From Firmicutes bacterium ADurb.Bin300 (GTDB taxonomy: Bacteria > Bacillota > Clostridia > Oscillospirales > Acutalibacteraceae), in NCBI GenBank assembly GCA_002069015.1, contig MWBL01000004.1, positions 1 through 64,000 of the forward strand: a stretch of 64,000 nucleotides of DNA. Reading direction: 5' to 3'. The notes under the pieces are model-generated. The model ran no database searches. It was given only the letters and a program-made list of their open reading frames with translations, and was not told the origin of the DNA. This document shows, piece by piece, positions 34,349 through 45,183 of this stretch. A program made the translations under genes and the position numbers. Position 1 is the first letter of the stretch; every line of letters starts with the position of its first letter.

Positions 34349-35002
34349 TTGAAGGAATACGATTATTATTTGTTTGATTTTGACGGAACAATTATGGACA
34401 CTGAAAGGAGCATAAAAAGCTGTGTTATTTATGCCCTTAATTTTTTCGGAATTAATGAGGACAATCCCGACAATCTCGACGGTTTCATAGGACCGCCTCT
34501 TTTTCAAAGCTTTAAGAGGTATTATGGGGTGTCCGATGAGCTTGCAAATTCACTTATCCTGAAATACCGCGAGCGCTACGCACAGGAGGGGTGTTTAGAC
34601 TGTAGTGTTTATGACGGAATCCCGGAGGTTTTAAGGGAACTCAAGAATAGGGGTAAAAAAATTGCAATTGCTTCGTCAAAGCCAATAAGATTTGTTGAAA
34701 AAATATCAAAGCATTTCGGATTATATGAATACTTTGATGCCGTTTGTGCAGAAAGCTTCGACGAGATTAATTCGGGTAAAAAGCTTCTTATCGAAAAAGC
34801 GCTTGATATGTTGGGGTGTAAAGACAAATCAAAAGCGGTAATGGTAGGGGACAGATACCTTGATATTGAAGGAGCCTTAAAGGTTGGGATAGACAGCGCG
34901 GGAGCGGTCTTTGGCTTCGGAACGAAAGAGGAGCTTGAAAATGCGGGGGCAACATGGTTGATTTTTAATTCGCAAGAGCTGCTGAAATTTAAACCGGAAT
35001 AA
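34349..35002 (+). CDS. HAD-family phosphatase (phosphoglycolate phosphatase-like)
   Basis: The 217-residue protein is a class I HAD hydrolase: motif I YLFDFDGTIMDTE with nucleophile Asp at the N-terminus, motif II IAIASSKP, motif III Lys in the SGKKLLIEKAL region and motif IV MVGDRYLDIEGA. A helical cap (residues about 18-80) matches the Gph/PpaX group. Its substrate is a small phosphate ester, not defined here. AGGTGG lies 5 bases before TTG 34349, which I prefer over GTG 34340. It is divergent from the heparinase-like gene; 91 bases separate them. Confidence 0.85.
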   Translation: MKEYDYYLFDFDGTIMDTERSIKSCVIYALNFFGINEDNPDNLDGFIGPPLFQSFKRYYGVSDELANSLILKYRERYAQEGCLDCSVYDGIPEVLRELKNRGKKIAIASSKPIRFVEKISKHFGLYEYFDAVCAESFDEINSGKKLLIEKALDMLGCKDKSKAVMVGDRYLDIEGALKVGIDSAGAVFGFGTKEELENAGATWLIFNSQELLKFKPE

Positions 35003-35021
35003 AATATTATAATTTAACGAG

Positions 35022-36371
35022 GTGTGGAAAATAAGGAAGAAAATAATAGTTGCGGGTGCCGGTCACGGCGGAATTCCCGCCGCGGCGGCACTTGCAAAGG
35101 TGGGCTTCGATGTTACGGTCTACGAGCGAGGTTCACGGGACAAGCTCGGCTACGACTGGACCGATATTTTTGACCCGAAGGCGCTTTCATACGCCGGTAT
35201 TGATATGCCGCCGAAGGATAAGTACGAATACAAAACGAATATGACTTTTTTTGGACCGTCCGAAAAAGTCGGTATTCATCAACAAGTTCCCGACGACCCG
35301 GATGTAATGGAAATCAAAATGGAGCGTTCAGATATTTACACTCATCTAATAAACCACGCTTTGGATTGCGGCGTGAAGTTTGAATACGGTGTAAACATTT
35401 CAGGACCGATAATGCAGAATAACCGGGTTGTTGGTATAAAGACGGACAAGGGCGATATTCTCGGTGATATGGTGATTGACTCATGCGGCTGCGAATCAGT
35501 CGTGCGTGCAAATCTTCCGGATTCATGCGGAATTCAAAAATCTCCGCGCCGTTTTGAGAAGTTCTATGTTTTTCGTGCCTTTTATGACCTCGGAGCCGAT
35601 TACGAGTCGATAAAGGACCGCTACAAGGTAATGCTTTTACCAAAGGGAAAGCTCGGTATCGGGTGGTTAGCCGCCGAAGAGGACTATTGCGATCTTCTTA
35701 TAGGCAGATTTGACCCGTTTGACATGACGGAGGTTGAAAGAACGGCCGCTGCTTACAGAAAAGCAAACCCACAGTTAGGCACAACTCTTCGCCGCGGAGG
35801 GCAGTTTGTTGAAATTCCGGTTCGTCAGCCCCTTTCGGTCATGGTTGCAGACGGTTATGCTGCTATCGGCGACGCGGCGTTTATGACTGTTCCGGTAATC
35901 GGCTCGGGTATAGGCAATTCCCTTAAGGCCTCTAAAATTCTTGCCGAAACAATAATAAATGATGAAACAGGAACATATAAAGCGCAAACGCTTTGGAAAT
36001 ATCAAAGGGATTACTATAAGCTACTCGGCGCAGGTCTTGCCCCTCTTGCCTGCGTAAAGCTCGTTCTTACGAGAATTACACCACAGGAGCTTGATTATCT
36101 GATAGACAACGGAATACTGACTGCAGAGGAAATGACTATAACGGCAAATGATACGAGCCTTGGCAGTTTTATTAACTTTGATATGGAGCTTATACGTCGC
36201 GGTGCGAAGCTTTTTAAAAACGGTCCTCTTACAAAGAAATTGTTAAGAGTTGTCGGTGACATCGTCAAGACAACGGTTGTCACAAATATTCTTATGCCAA
36301 AAGAGTATTCACGAAGCGCAGTTCAAAAGTGGGCTAAACGCTATGACGAAATTTTTATTTCCGATAACTGA
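35022..36371 (+). CDS. FAD-dependent oxidoreductase (geranylgeranyl reductase-like)
   Basis: The 449-residue protein begins with an FAD-binding Rossmann motif (IIVAGAGHGGIPAAAALAKVG, in part) and has an acidic strand end VYERG. It also has the second FAD motif DGYAAIGDAAFMTVPVIGSGI around residue 275, where GD contacts the ribityl chain. This pattern fits the geranylgeranyl-reductase/p-hydroxybenzoate-hydroxylase group. The C-terminal 120 residues are unassigned. Reaction and substrate are unknown. It starts at GTG 35022, where GAGG overlaps the start, so the true initiation site is uncertain. It ends 8 bases from the converging ABC exporter gene. Confidence 0.75.
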   Translation: MWKIRKKIIVAGAGHGGIPAAAALAKVGFDVTVYERGSRDKLGYDWTDIFDPKALSYAGIDMPPKDKYEYKTNMTFFGPSEKVGIHQQVPDDPDVMEIKMERSDIYTHLINHALDCGVKFEYGVNISGPIMQNNRVVGIKTDKGDILGDMVIDSCGCESVVRANLPDSCGIQKSPRRFEKFYVFRAFYDLGADYESIKDRYKVMLLPKGKLGIGWLAAEEDYCDLLIGRFDPFDMTEVERTAAAYRKANPQLGTTLRRGGQFVEIPVRQPLSVMVADGYAAIGDAAFMTVPVIGSGIGNSLKASKILAETIINDETGTYKAQTLWKYQRDYYKLLGAGLAPLACVKLVLTRITPQELDYLIDNGILTAEEMTITANDTSLGSFINFDMELIRRGAKLFKNGPLTKKLLRVVGDIVKTTVVTNILMPKEYSRSAVQKWAKRYDEIFISDN

Positions 36372-36379
36372 TTTTTGCC

Positions 36380-38317
36380 TCAGGAAAGCTCCAAGCTGCC
36401 CGTATAAAACTGATAATATTTTCCCTTTAAGGCGAGCAGCTCCTCGTGACTGCCTCGCTCTGTTATTTTACCGTTTTCCAGCACAAGTATCGCTTTAGAG
36501 CTGCGGACGGTTGATAATCTGTGGGCAATTACAAACACGGTTTTGCCCTCCATGAGCTTATCCATACCTTTTTCTATAAGCTTCTCCGTACGGGTATCTA
36601 TTGAGCTCGTCGCTTCGTCAAGAATGAGGACGGGAGGGTTTGCAATAGCGGCTCTGGCTATTGACAGCAGCTGACGCTGTCCCTGACTTAGGTTATCCCC
36701 GTCCCCCGTGAGCACCGTGTTGTAGCCTTCGGGCAGTCGTGTTATGAAGGAATCTGCGTTTGCAAGACATGCGGCGGACTTAACCTCCTCAAAAGAGGCG
36801 TTGAGCTTGCCGTACCTGATGTTCTCCTCTACAGTGCCGGTAAACAGATGTGTATCCTGAAGCACCATGGCAAGAGAAAAACGAAGGTCATCCTTTTTAA
36901 TTTGCTTAATATCTATTCCGTCGTATGTTATAGTACCCTCGCTTATGTCATAAAAGCGGTTCAACAGGTTTGTCACGGTCGTTTTACCCGCTCCCGTTGA
37001 GCCTACCAGCGCGATTTTTTCACCCGGCTTTGCGTATAACGAAACATCGGACAGAACATCTTTTTTGCCGTCATAAGAAAAGGTAACATTATAAAACCTT
37101 ACATCACCCTTAAGGAGCGTATAAGATGCCCCATTATCCAAACCGGGGCGCTTCCACGCCCATGTTCCCGTATAATCGGGGCATTCCGTGATAGTTCCGT
37201 CATCTTCTACGACGGCGTTTACCAATGTTACGCCGCCGTCATCGTTTTCGGGCTTTTCATCTAAAATCGAAAATATGCGCTCCGCTCCCGCAAGGGCGGC
37301 GAGCATATTGTTAAATTGCTGCGAAGCCTGGGTTATCGGTTGAGAAAACTGGCGCGTATACTGCAAAAACGAAACTAAGGTCGCAATATCAAGAAAGGTT
37401 ACTCCTTTTATTATCAAAGCCGCCCCGAGGGTTGCCGTTGCCGCATAGTTTAAATATGAAAGGTTTCCCATAACAGGCATAAGCACGCCCGCATATGTTT
37501 GGGCGCCCGCGGAAGCCTTTCTCAATTCCTCGTTTATTTTTGTAAAGCCTTCCTTTACCATCTCTTCGCGACAGAAAACCTTAACGACCTTTTGCCCCTC
37601 GATATGTTCTTCTATATACCCGTTAACGGCGCCGACTGCCTGCTGTTGCTTCTTAAAAAAGCTTGAGCTTTTTTTGCCTATTATTTTAACCGAAAACAGC
37701 ATTACGGCAAGCATTACAAGAACAAGACACAGCAAAACGGGACTGAGCACCGCCATCATGATAAAAGTCCCCGCAACAGTTACAAGCGATGAGACCGCCT
37801 GCACCATACCCTGACTCACAGCCTCTCTTATGGTGTCGACATCGTTTGTAAATCGGCTCATAAGCTCGCCATGAGTTCGCTTATCAAAAAACTCCAAGGG
37901 GAGAGACTGTAGGTGCTCAAACAAGTCCTTTCTGATAATATACAGCGTTTTATGGGATACATTTATCATTATCCTTGAGTAGATATATTGAGATGCCGCT
38001 CCGATAAGATAAACGACCGCCAGCAATATAAGATAGAAAGAAATTTTTGAAAGGCAGGAACCGACATCCCCGTTTTTCAGTGCGATTTCAAGCTGTTTTA
38101 CAATCGGCTTTAACATATATGTTCCCGTAACGCCGGAGAGTGAGCTTATAATGACAAGCAGTACCACAAGGAAAAGCGAATATTTTTGCTTGAATATGTA
38201 TCCTATTAATCTGCCGAAGGTTTTACGGGCATCCTTGGGTCTTTCAAACCTCATATTCATACCCGGCTTACCCTTTGGAGGAGCTGCTTTTGGTGCGGTA
38301 GAATTATGCTGCGCCAT
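36380..38317 (-). CDS. ABC exporter half-transporter, catalytic partner
   Basis: The 645-residue protein is a type IV ABC exporter subunit: a proline- and lysine-rich N-terminal tail, six transmembrane helices (about 40-330) and an ATPase domain. The ATPase has Walker A GSTGAGKTT, Q-loop MVLQDTH, signature LSQGQRQLLSIARA, Walker B VLILDEATSSID with the catalytic Glu, and a switch His in IAHRLS. A ~45-residue insertion (NDDGGVTLVNAVVEDDGT region) precedes the ATPase domain. It pairs with the gene just upstream, overlapping it by 14 bases. ATG 38317 has GGAAGGAG 9 bases upstream. It probably exports drugs, lipids or peptides; the cargo is unknown. Confidence 0.9.
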   Translation of the reverse strand: MAQHNSTAPKAAPPKGKPGMNMRFERPKDARKTFGRLIGYIFKQKYSLFLVVLLVIISSLSGVTGTYMLKPIVKQLEIALKNGDVGSCLSKISFYLILLAVVYLIGAASQYIYSRIMINVSHKTLYIIRKDLFEHLQSLPLEFFDKRTHGELMSRFTNDVDTIREAVSQGMVQAVSSLVTVAGTFIMMAVLSPVLLCLVLVMLAVMLFSVKIIGKKSSSFFKKQQQAVGAVNGYIEEHIEGQKVVKVFCREEMVKEGFTKINEELRKASAGAQTYAGVLMPVMGNLSYLNYAATATLGAALIIKGVTFLDIATLVSFLQYTRQFSQPITQASQQFNNMLAALAGAERIFSILDEKPENDDGGVTLVNAVVEDDGTITECPDYTGTWAWKRPGLDNGASYTLLKGDVRFYNVTFSYDGKKDVLSDVSLYAKPGEKIALVGSTGAGKTTVTNLLNRFYDISEGTITYDGIDIKQIKKDDLRFSLAMVLQDTHLFTGTVEENIRYGKLNASFEEVKSAACLANADSFITRLPEGYNTVLTGDGDNLSQGQRQLLSIARAAIANPPVLILDEATSSIDTRTEKLIEKGMDKLMEGKTVFVIAHRLSTVRSSKAILVLENGKITERGSHEELLALKGKYYQFYTGSLELS

Positions 38318-40043
38318 TTTTGTTTGCTCCTTCCTGCTGTGACAGATAGACCTCTTTATAAATTTCATTTTCTTTCAAAAGCTGTGAATGAGTGCCGATT
38401 CCGTTTATTTTTCCGTCATCAAGAACGATTATCCTGTCCGCATCCGTTACGGAGGCAATCCTTTGAGCTATTATTATTCGGGTAATGTCTTTTTGCTTAT
38501 TTAAGGCGTCTCTTAATGCCTTGTCGGTCACAGTATCAATCGCACTTGTACTGTCGTCAAGGATAAGAATTTTAGGTTTTTTCAACAGGGCTCGCGCTAT
38601 CGTAAGCCGCTGCTTCTGACCGCCGGAAAGGTTTACTCCGCCTTGTCCGAGGTCTGTGTCGAAGCCATCCGGAAAGGACCTGATAAAGCTCAGGGCCTGA
38701 GCGGTTTCACACGCTTTTTCAATTTCCTCGTCAGAGGCATTTTCATCGCCCCACAAGAGATTATCCCCTATAGTCCCGCTAAAGAGAACATTGTTCTGCA
38801 GGACCATTGACACGCTGTTTCTGAGGTTTTCGAGAGTGTACTCTTTAATGGGATGCCCGCCTACAAATATTTCCCCGCTTGTGACATCATATAGCCTTGG
38901 TATTAGCTGTACGAGAGTTGTTTTTGCGCTTCCCGTACCGCCTATGATGCCTATGGTTTCTCCGGAATTGATTTTAACATTGATGTTGTGCAGTACATTT
39001 CTTTCAGCTTCAAGAGAGTATTTAAAGCAGACATTTTTCATCTCTATGCTGCCGTTTTCAACCCGTAGAGACTTATCCGCAGCATCGTCGCTTATCGCCG
39101 GGATTTCGTCCAAAACTTCGCCGATACGGTTAAGGGAGGCCTTCGCCATTACGGACATTACAAGTATCATGGAAATCATCATCAAAGACATCAATATTTG
39201 AGACACGTATGAGATTATTGCAGAAAGATCGCCAACGGCAAGCAAACCGCGCACAATTAAGCGACTGCCCAAAAGTATTATGACAACTATCGAGGAATAC
39301 ATTGAAACAGACATAATAGGACCGTTTAGAATAATGAGCTTTTCAGCAAAAATCGATGCCTCGCGCAGCTCGTTGTTGCTCGCTTCAAATTTCTCTTTTT
39401 CATGCCTTGCCCTGACAAAGGCTTTTACAACTCTTACAGCCGCAAGGTTTTCCTGAATGGACAGGTTAAACCCGTCATACTTTTCAAACATCCGCCTAAA
39501 GCGGGGATGCGCGGCCCTGCCTATCAGTATTATGGATATTGCCATAACCGGGGCAACAAGCAGAAACACAGCTGAAAGCCTCGTATTGATTTTAACTGCA
39601 TAAATAATTGCCATAACGAACATAAGCGGCGCGCGGACGCATATTCTGACAACCATCATAAACACTATTTGAAGCATGTTTGTATCGGATGTAAGCCTTG
39701 TTATAAGGGAAGGCGTTCCGAATTTATCAATATTAGAAAAAGCGAAGTCCTGAATTCGGGCAAAAAGAGCTTTTCTGCATTCAAAGCCGAAGCCCGTTCC
39801 GAACAGGGCCGAAAACCTTGACGCAAGCATTCCGAAAAAAAGTGAAATGATTGCCATCAGAATCATTTTAAGACCTAAGGTTTTTACAAGCTCAAAATCG
39901 TTGCCCATTATACCGTTATTGATGATTTTTGAAAGCAAAAACGGAATACGCACCTCAATAGCCACCTCGATAGCTATAGAAAGTGCGGATAATATTCCGA
40001 AGAACGAATATTTTTTTGCAAGAGGTAATATCTTTCTTATCAT
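38304..40043 (-). CDS. ABC exporter half-transporter, degenerate-site partner
   Basis: The 579-residue half-transporter has six transmembrane helices and an ATPase domain with Walker A GGTGSAKTT and signature LSGGQKQRLTIARA. Its Walker B is ILILDDSTSAID, where Asp replaces the catalytic Glu, and the switch position is IIAQRI, with Gln for His. These two changes define the non-consensus site of asymmetric heterodimers such as BmrC/BmrD and TM287/288. The intact partner is the next gene. AAAGGAG lies 8 bases before ATG 40043; the open frame extends further upstream without a site. Confidence 0.9.
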   Translation of the reverse strand: MIRKILPLAKKYSFFGILSALSIAIEVAIEVRIPFLLSKIINNGIMGNDFELVKTLGLKMILMAIISLFFGMLASRFSALFGTGFGFECRKALFARIQDFAFSNIDKFGTPSLITRLTSDTNMLQIVFMMVVRICVRAPLMFVMAIIYAVKINTRLSAVFLLVAPVMAISIILIGRAAHPRFRRMFEKYDGFNLSIQENLAAVRVVKAFVRARHEKEKFEASNNELREASIFAEKLIILNGPIMSVSMYSSIVVIILLGSRLIVRGLLAVGDLSAIISYVSQILMSLMMISMILVMSVMAKASLNRIGEVLDEIPAISDDAADKSLRVENGSIEMKNVCFKYSLEAERNVLHNINVKINSGETIGIIGGTGSAKTTLVQLIPRLYDVTSGEIFVGGHPIKEYTLENLRNSVSMVLQNNVLFSGTIGDNLLWGDENASDEEIEKACETAQALSFIRSFPDGFDTDLGQGGVNLSGGQKQRLTIARALLKKPKILILDDSTSAIDTVTDKALRDALNKQKDITRIIIAQRIASVTDADRIIVLDDGKINGIGTHSQLLKENEIYKEVYLSQQEGANKNGAA

Positions 40044-40192
40044 ATAGTCATCTCCTTTGAGACCGAAACTTATGTAATTATAGCACATACAAAGCGGCTG
40101 TACAACAAAAAAATAATGCGGTAATTATGCGGTTTGCACAAAAATATTGCCTTAACATTTATGTCCTTGTAACAAAATACTTAAAAAACATA

Positions 40193-40221
40193 TTGATAAA
40201 CCCCCTGAAATTTGGTATTAT
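40193..40221 (+). promoter_or_regulatory. Promoter of the glycogen operon
   Basis: TTGATA (40193-40198), 17-base spacer, then an extended -10 TGG-TATTAT (40216-40221). It lies 39 bases before the glgB ATG and is the only clear promoter before the five-gene row. Confidence 0.7.
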
Positions 40222-40260
40222 AAAGGAAATCATGTTTTTCTTAAGTCAGGAGGTGGAGGA

Positions 40261-42165
40261 ATGAGGGAAAAAGCAGAAAGCAAAAACGATTTTCCGCTAT
40301 TTGTATTTCACCAGGGAAACAATCGTCGTGCTTATGATTTTTTCGGCGCTCACAGTGAGGATGGCAATGAATTCGTGTTCCGCGTTTGGGCGCCTCATGC
40401 CCGGGCGGTTTCCGTGGTAGGAGATTTTAACGGTTGGAACTCTTCTGCATCTATGATGAAACGGATAAACAACTGTGGGGTATGGGAGTGCATTGTTAAG
40501 GGCGTTAAGAATTTTGATGCGTATAAGTATGCCATTACCTCTTCTAACGGCAGGGTCTTGTTAAAAAGCGACCCGTATGCCTTACATATGGAAACCAGAC
40601 CCAACACCGCCTCGAAAATTTATATCCCGCAAAAATTCAAGTGGAATGACGAAAAGTGGCTTTTACAGCGTAAAAAGAACTCGATATACTCCTCACCCGT
40701 TAGTATTTATGAGCTTCACGCAGGTTCCTGGAGGAAGCACACTGACGGTAACTTTTTTTCTTACCGCCGCCTTGCCGAAGAAATTATTCCTTATGTAAAA
40801 GACATGGGGTTTACGCACATTGAGCTTATGCCCCTTGCGGAGCATCCCTATGACGGCTCATGGGGATACCAGATAACAGGCTATTTTGCCGTAACCTCCA
40901 GATACGGAACTCCCGATGACTTTAAGTATTTTGTAGACGAATGCCATAAGGCGAACATAGGAGTCATAATGGACTGGGTTCCGGCTCATTTTCCCAAGGA
41001 TGAGCACGGGTTATATGAGTTTGACGGCGAGCCGCTTTACGAGTATTCGGATATGCGTAAGGGCGAGCATATACAGTGGGGCACAAGGGTTTTTGATTAC
41101 GGTAAAAAAGAGGTTCAAAGCTTTCTTATCTCCAACGCGTATTTTTGGCTTGACACATATCATATAGACGGACTCAGGGTAGATGCCGTCGCTTCCATGC
41201 TTTACCTTGATTACGGCAGGGAAAACGGCGAATGGGCTGCAAACATTAACGGAAAAAATGAGAATTTAGAGGCAGTGGCGTTTCTTCAGAAGCTCAACGA
41301 AGCGATTTTTGAGAGCTTCGGGGATGTCCTTATTATAGCCGAGGAAAGCACGTCCTGGCCATTGGTTTCCAAGCCCGTTTATCTTGGGGGTCTGGGCTTT
41401 AACTTTAAGTGGAACATGGGCTGGATGAACGATATTCTGAAATATTTCTCGCTTGACGGTTATTTTCGCAAGTACAACCAGGACCTTATTACCTTTTCGT
41501 TCTTTTATGCCTTTTCGGAGAATTTTATTTTACCTATATCCCATGACGAGGTGGTACACGGAAAAAAATCCTTGATCGAGAAAATGCCGGGTACGTATGA
41601 GGAAAAGTTTGCGGGAGTAAGGTCGTTTTTAGGATATATGTACGCACACCCCGGCAAAAAACTGCTTTTTATGGGACAGGAATTCGGTCAATTTATCGAG
41701 TGGAATTATGAGCAGGGGCTTGACTGGTTGCTTTTGGATTACGAAAAACACAGGGAGCTTCAGCATTACATGAAAAAGCTAAACGAGTTTTATAAAAAGA
41801 CTCCCGCTTTGTGGCAGATAGATTACAGCTGGGAGGGGTTTTCATGGCTCGTAAGCGACGACTGTGACAACTCCGTAATAGCGTTTGAGCGAACAGATGA
41901 GCAAAACGAGTCCTTAATTACGGTATGTAATTTTACGAATGTAAGACGCGATTCTTATTTGATAGGGGTGCCCTTAGGCTTTGAATTCAAGCTTGTATTC
42001 AATTCAGATGAAAAAATATTCGGGGGAAGCGGAGAAAGGCTTAAAAAAACATATACCGCCATTAAAAAGCCGATGCACGGGAAGCCATGCAGTATTGAGC
42101 TTATGCTTCCTCCCTTATCATCAATCTATCTGAAAAAAATTAAAAAAGATATTTTGAAGGGATGA
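40261..42165 (+). CDS. glgB: 1,4-alpha-glucan branching enzyme
   Basis: GlgB cuts alpha-1,4 chains and rejoins them as alpha-1,6 branches in glycogen. The 634-residue protein has a CBM48 domain ([20 protein letters not shown], residues about 40-130) and a GH13 barrel. The barrel has VPAHFPKD (region I), [10 protein letters not shown] with nucleophile Asp, IAEES with the acid Glu, and [13 protein letters not shown]. Length suits the family. AGGAGGTGGAGG lies directly before ATG 40261. It heads the operon glgB-glgC-glgD-unknown-glgA, spaced 5 bases from glgC. Confidence 0.95.
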   Translation: MREKAESKNDFPLFVFHQGNNRRAYDFFGAHSEDGNEFVFRVWAPHARAVSVVGDFNGWNSSASMMKRINNCGVWECIVKGVKNFDAYKYAITSSNGRVLLKSDPYALHMETRPNTASKIYIPQKFKWNDEKWLLQRKKNSIYSSPVSIYELHAGSWRKHTDGNFFSYRRLAEEIIPYVKDMGFTHIELMPLAEHPYDGSWGYQITGYFAVTSRYGTPDDFKYFVDECHKANIGVIMDWVPAHFPKDEHGLYEFDGEPLYEYSDMRKGEHIQWGTRVFDYGKKEVQSFLISNAYFWLDTYHIDGLRVDAVASMLYLDYGRENGEWAANINGKNENLEAVAFLQKLNEAIFESFGDVLIIAEESTSWPLVSKPVYLGGLGFNFKWNMGWMNDILKYFSLDGYFRKYNQDLITFSFFYAFSENFILPISHDEVVHGKKSLIEKMPGTYEEKFAGVRSFLGYMYAHPGKKLLFMGQEFGQFIEWNYEQGLDWLLLDYEKHRELQHYMKKLNEFYKKTPALWQIDYSWEGFSWLVSDDCDNSVIAFERTDEQNESLITVCNFTNVRRDSYLIGVPLGFEFKLVFNSDEKIFGGSGERLKKTYTAIKKPMHGKPCSIELMLPPLSSIYLKKIKKDILKG

Positions 42166-42170
42166 CGTAA

Positions 42171-43391
42171 ATGCCGAAAAAAAACGAATGCATAGCAATG
42201 CTCTTAGCGGGCGGACAGGGCAGCCGTTTAGGCGTTTTGACAAATAATATTGCAAAGCCTGCCGTGCCTTACGGGGGTAAATACAGAATTATCGATTTTC
42301 CCCTGTCAAACTGCGTAAACTCCGGAATATATACCGTCGGGATACTTACTCAATATCAGCCTCTTGAATTAAACGATTATATCGGAAACGGCCATCCGTG
42401 GGACCTTGACCGCGCACAGGGCGGCGTCCATATTCTATCCCCGTATCAGCAGATAAAAGGCACCCAGTGGTATAAGGGGACTGCAAATGCAATATATCAG
42501 AATATAAATTTTATAGAGCGCTATTCTCCTGAATATGTCGCCATTCTTTCGGGCGACCACATCTACAAAATGGATTATTCCAAAATGCTTCAGTATCATA
42601 AGGACAAGGACGCAGCGTGTACTATAGCAATGCTTGAGGTGCCGTGGGAGGAGGCCTCGCGCTTTGGTCTTATGTTTGTTGACGAGGACGGCGCTATTAC
42701 CGATTTTGAGGAAAAGCCGAAAAACCCAAGGAGCAACAAAGCCTCAATGGGAGTGTATATGTTCACCTGGGAAAAGCTTCGCCGCTATCTAATTGAAGAT
42801 GAAAAGAGAGAGGACTCGTCCAATGATTTCGGGAAAGACGTAATACCATATATGCATAAAGCGGGTGAAAAAATGTACGCCTTTCCGTTTTCGGGATATT
42901 GGAAGGACGTAGGGACAATAGACAGTCTTTGGGAGGCAAATCTTGACCTGCTTAACCCAAAGGCAAACATAGACCTGAGCGACAGTTCGTGGAAAATCTA
43001 CGGCAGAAGCCCGGTTACCTCGCCCCAGTACGTGTCAAACGATGCTGTGCTTCAAAATTCAATTGTTGCAGAGGGCTGTACTATTGAGGGCAGCATCGAA
43101 TACTCAATACTGTTTTCAAATGTCAATGTCGAAAAAGGAGCGGTTGTGGAATATTCAATCGTTATGCCCGGAACAACAATCAAGTCGGGCGCTGTAGTTC
43201 AGTACGCCATTGTTGCCGAAAACGCCGTTATAGGGAGGGATGCCTTAATCGGAGAAAATCCCCAGAAAACAGGAGATATTAAAGAGTGGGGAGTTACGGT
43301 AGTCGGGAACGGAGTAAAGGTTGGAGACAAGGCAAGAGTAAAGGCAAAGTCTATGATAAGCGATGATGTAAAAGAGGGTGATGCGGTATGA
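42171..43391 (+). CDS. glgC: Glucose-1-phosphate adenylyltransferase, catalytic subunit
   Basis: GlgC makes ADP-glucose from glucose-1-phosphate and ATP, the committed step of glycogen synthesis. The 406-residue protein has the nucleotide-binding [16 protein letters not shown], the [20 protein letters not shown] motif, and [11 protein letters not shown] with the catalytic Asp. FEEKPKNP and a C-terminal left-handed beta-helix of hexapeptides complete it. In Firmicutes the GlgC-GlgD pair forms the active heterotetramer. The glgD start overlaps its stop (ATGA), implying coupled translation in near-equal amounts. Confidence 0.95.
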   Translation: MPKKNECIAMLLAGGQGSRLGVLTNNIAKPAVPYGGKYRIIDFPLSNCVNSGIYTVGILTQYQPLELNDYIGNGHPWDLDRAQGGVHILSPYQQIKGTQWYKGTANAIYQNINFIERYSPEYVAILSGDHIYKMDYSKMLQYHKDKDAACTIAMLEVPWEEASRFGLMFVDEDGAITDFEEKPKNPRSNKASMGVYMFTWEKLRRYLIEDEKREDSSNDFGKDVIPYMHKAGEKMYAFPFSGYWKDVGTIDSLWEANLDLLNPKANIDLSDSSWKIYGRSPVTSPQYVSNDAVLQNSIVAEGCTIEGSIEYSILFSNVNVEKGAVVEYSIVMPGTTIKSGAVVQYAIVAENAVIGRDALIGENPQKTGDIKEWGVTVVGNGVKVGDKARVKAKSMISDDVKEGDAV

Positions 43392-44503
43392 GAGCTAATG
43401 ATGTACTCGGGTTAATCTACTCTAATTCACATGATGCTTGTATAAGCGAATTGACTGCGCGGCGAACTATGGGCTCGGTGCCGTTCGGCGGCAGATACCG
43501 TCTGATTGATTTTGTTTTATCGGGCTTTGTAAACTGCGGAATGTCAAAGGTCGGCGTAATCACAAACAGAAATTTTCGCTCTCTTATGGACCATTTGGGG
43601 AGCGGCAGACCGTGGGATTTGTCAAGAAAAAGAGACGGACTTTTTATGCTCCCTCCGTTTAATTTGGGAGAGGCGGACGGCAACGGGGACAGAATAGGAA
43701 GTCTTAACAGAATAATGGACTTTATATCCGGCTCAAGCCAGGAATATATTTTAATATGTGACACAAATACAATTTATAATATGGATTTCAGCGAGCTGTT
43801 TGATTTTCATACACAACGCGGCGCCGATATAACTGTTGTGACTAAATACGGAAAGCTTCCCGGGCTTAAGAACACAATGGTTTTTGACTGCGATGAAAAC
43901 GGATTAGTCAAGAGTGTTGCGATAAGTCCTAAAACAGATAATGAGGTCTTGTATTCCATTAATACAATTTTGATGAGAAAATCTCTGCTGGAGCGTCTGA
44001 TAGGCGACGCCGAAAGCTTCAGCTATGAGAGCTTTGAAAAAAGCATTATACAAAAGAACTTATCAAGGTTTAACATCTGCTGCTTTAAGCTTTCGGGATT
44101 TTGCGGTACTGTTGACAGTCTTGTTTCGTATTTCAACATAAACATGGAGCTTTTAAGTCTTAAGGTTAAAAGGAACCTGTTTAATGAGGACAGACCGATT
44201 TTCACGAAAATCAGAAATGATATGCCTGTAATATACGGCTTGGGCTGCAAGGTTTCGGATTCACTGATTTCCGACGGGTGTATTATAGAGGGAACGGTGG
44301 AAAGATGCGTACTGTCAAGAGGTGTACGAATAGGTAAAGGAGCTGTTGTTAAAAACTGCATATTGATGCAGGATACATACGTCGGGGACAACTGTGAGCT
44401 AAGCTATGTGATAACGGATAAGAGTGTGGTAATCACGCCGCAAAAAGCTTTGAGAGGCGTAAAAACATATCCGATATATATAGGCAAGAGTATAATAATC
44501 TAA
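43388..44503 (+). CDS. glgD: Glucose-1-phosphate adenylyltransferase regulatory subunit
   Basis: The 371-residue GlgD is related to GlgC but lacks the GGxGxRL nucleotide loop: the equivalent region reads [20 protein letters not shown]. The [20 protein letters not shown] motif and the C-terminal beta-helix are kept. In Firmicutes GlgD is weakly active or inactive and boosts GlgC in the complex. It overlaps glgC by 4 bases. Confidence 0.94.
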   Translation: MRANDVLGLIYSNSHDACISELTARRTMGSVPFGGRYRLIDFVLSGFVNCGMSKVGVITNRNFRSLMDHLGSGRPWDLSRKRDGLFMLPPFNLGEADGNGDRIGSLNRIMDFISGSSQEYILICDTNTIYNMDFSELFDFHTQRGADITVVTKYGKLPGLKNTMVFDCDENGLVKSVAISPKTDNEVLYSINTILMRKSLLERLIGDAESFSYESFEKSIIQKNLSRFNICCFKLSGFCGTVDSLVSYFNINMELLSLKVKRNLFNEDRPIFTKIRNDMPVIYGLGCKVSDSLISDGCIIEGTVERCVLSRGVRIGKGAVVKNCILMQDTYVGDNCELSYVITDKSVVITPQKALRGVKTYPIYIGKSIII

Positions 44504-44575
44504 AAGCTTGAAACGGTAGGATTGCTTAGTCGTTAATGGTTGTCGGCACACAATTGTGCTAAAGGAGCGATATTT

Positions 44576-45160
44576 ATGGATGGCATTTGCCTCGTTTGCG
44601 GATGCAAAACAGAAGAAATTGACTTTGTAGAGTTTGAATCGGGTTTTGGCGGCACTCTGTCGGTCTGCGGCTATTGCGGCAGACAGCTCCAGGCGCTTAA
44701 AGCGGCAGACGAAAACGATTCCGAGCAGCTTTCGAAAATTCAGTCCAAGGTAAGATGGCTCGACGCGGTAATCGAAAAAGAGGTTGAGGACAGAAGCGGG
44801 GAATATGAAAAAGCTCTTATAAAGCTTCGAGAGCGTTTCCCGTCAATGCCCTCACAAAGCAGTGCATCCCCGGTCCTGCAGAAAAGCAGGGGCTACGGTG
44901 TGGGTGCGGGAGTTTCCCGGGAACAGGGCGAGACGGACGCACAGGCAAGCAAGAAGCTTCAGGAGCTTGAAAAACGCCTTGAAAAACTCGAAAACAGCTT
45001 TTCAAGGCTTAAAAGGCGGATTCTCTTTACGAGTATTGCGGAAATCGTTATACCCGCAATATTGATGATGATTCTTGCCATGATATTCTTCAAATCCGAC
45101 CTGTGGGTTAACCTGTCAAGACTTATCTATTCCGCAACGGGCGGATATACAATGTTTTAA
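44576..45160 (+). CDS. Unknown zinc-ribbon, coiled-coil membrane protein in the glycogen operon
   Basis: I do not recognise this 194-residue protein. Residues 4-33 hold two CxxC pairs (CLVCGC and CGYCGRQ), which should bind one zinc. Residues about 35-70 and 120-150 are charged helices likely to coil. A single transmembrane segment (IVIPAILMMILAMIFF) lies near residue 165, and the last 20 residues would be outside if the zinc finger is inside. AAAGGAG lies 8 bases before ATG 44576. It sits between glgD and glgA with short gaps, so it is co-expressed with glycogen synthesis and might anchor or regulate the enzymes; that is inference from position only. Confidence 0.7.
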   Translation: MDGICLVCGCKTEEIDFVEFESGFGGTLSVCGYCGRQLQALKAADENDSEQLSKIQSKVRWLDAVIEKEVEDRSGEYEKALIKLRERFPSMPSQSSASPVLQKSRGYGVGAGVSREQGETDAQASKKLQELEKRLEKLENSFSRLKRRILFTSIAEIVIPAILMMILAMIFFKSDLWVNLSRLIYSATGGYTMF

Positions 45161-45183
45161 AAGCTTTAGAAAGGATGAAAGAA

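Noticed and set aside
31200..36380. Missing terminators between tail-to-tail genes at 32433/32440 and 36371/36380 as a sign of overlapping regulation
   Set aside because: Very tight convergent ends are common in compact genomes, and terminators may lie inside the opposite gene.
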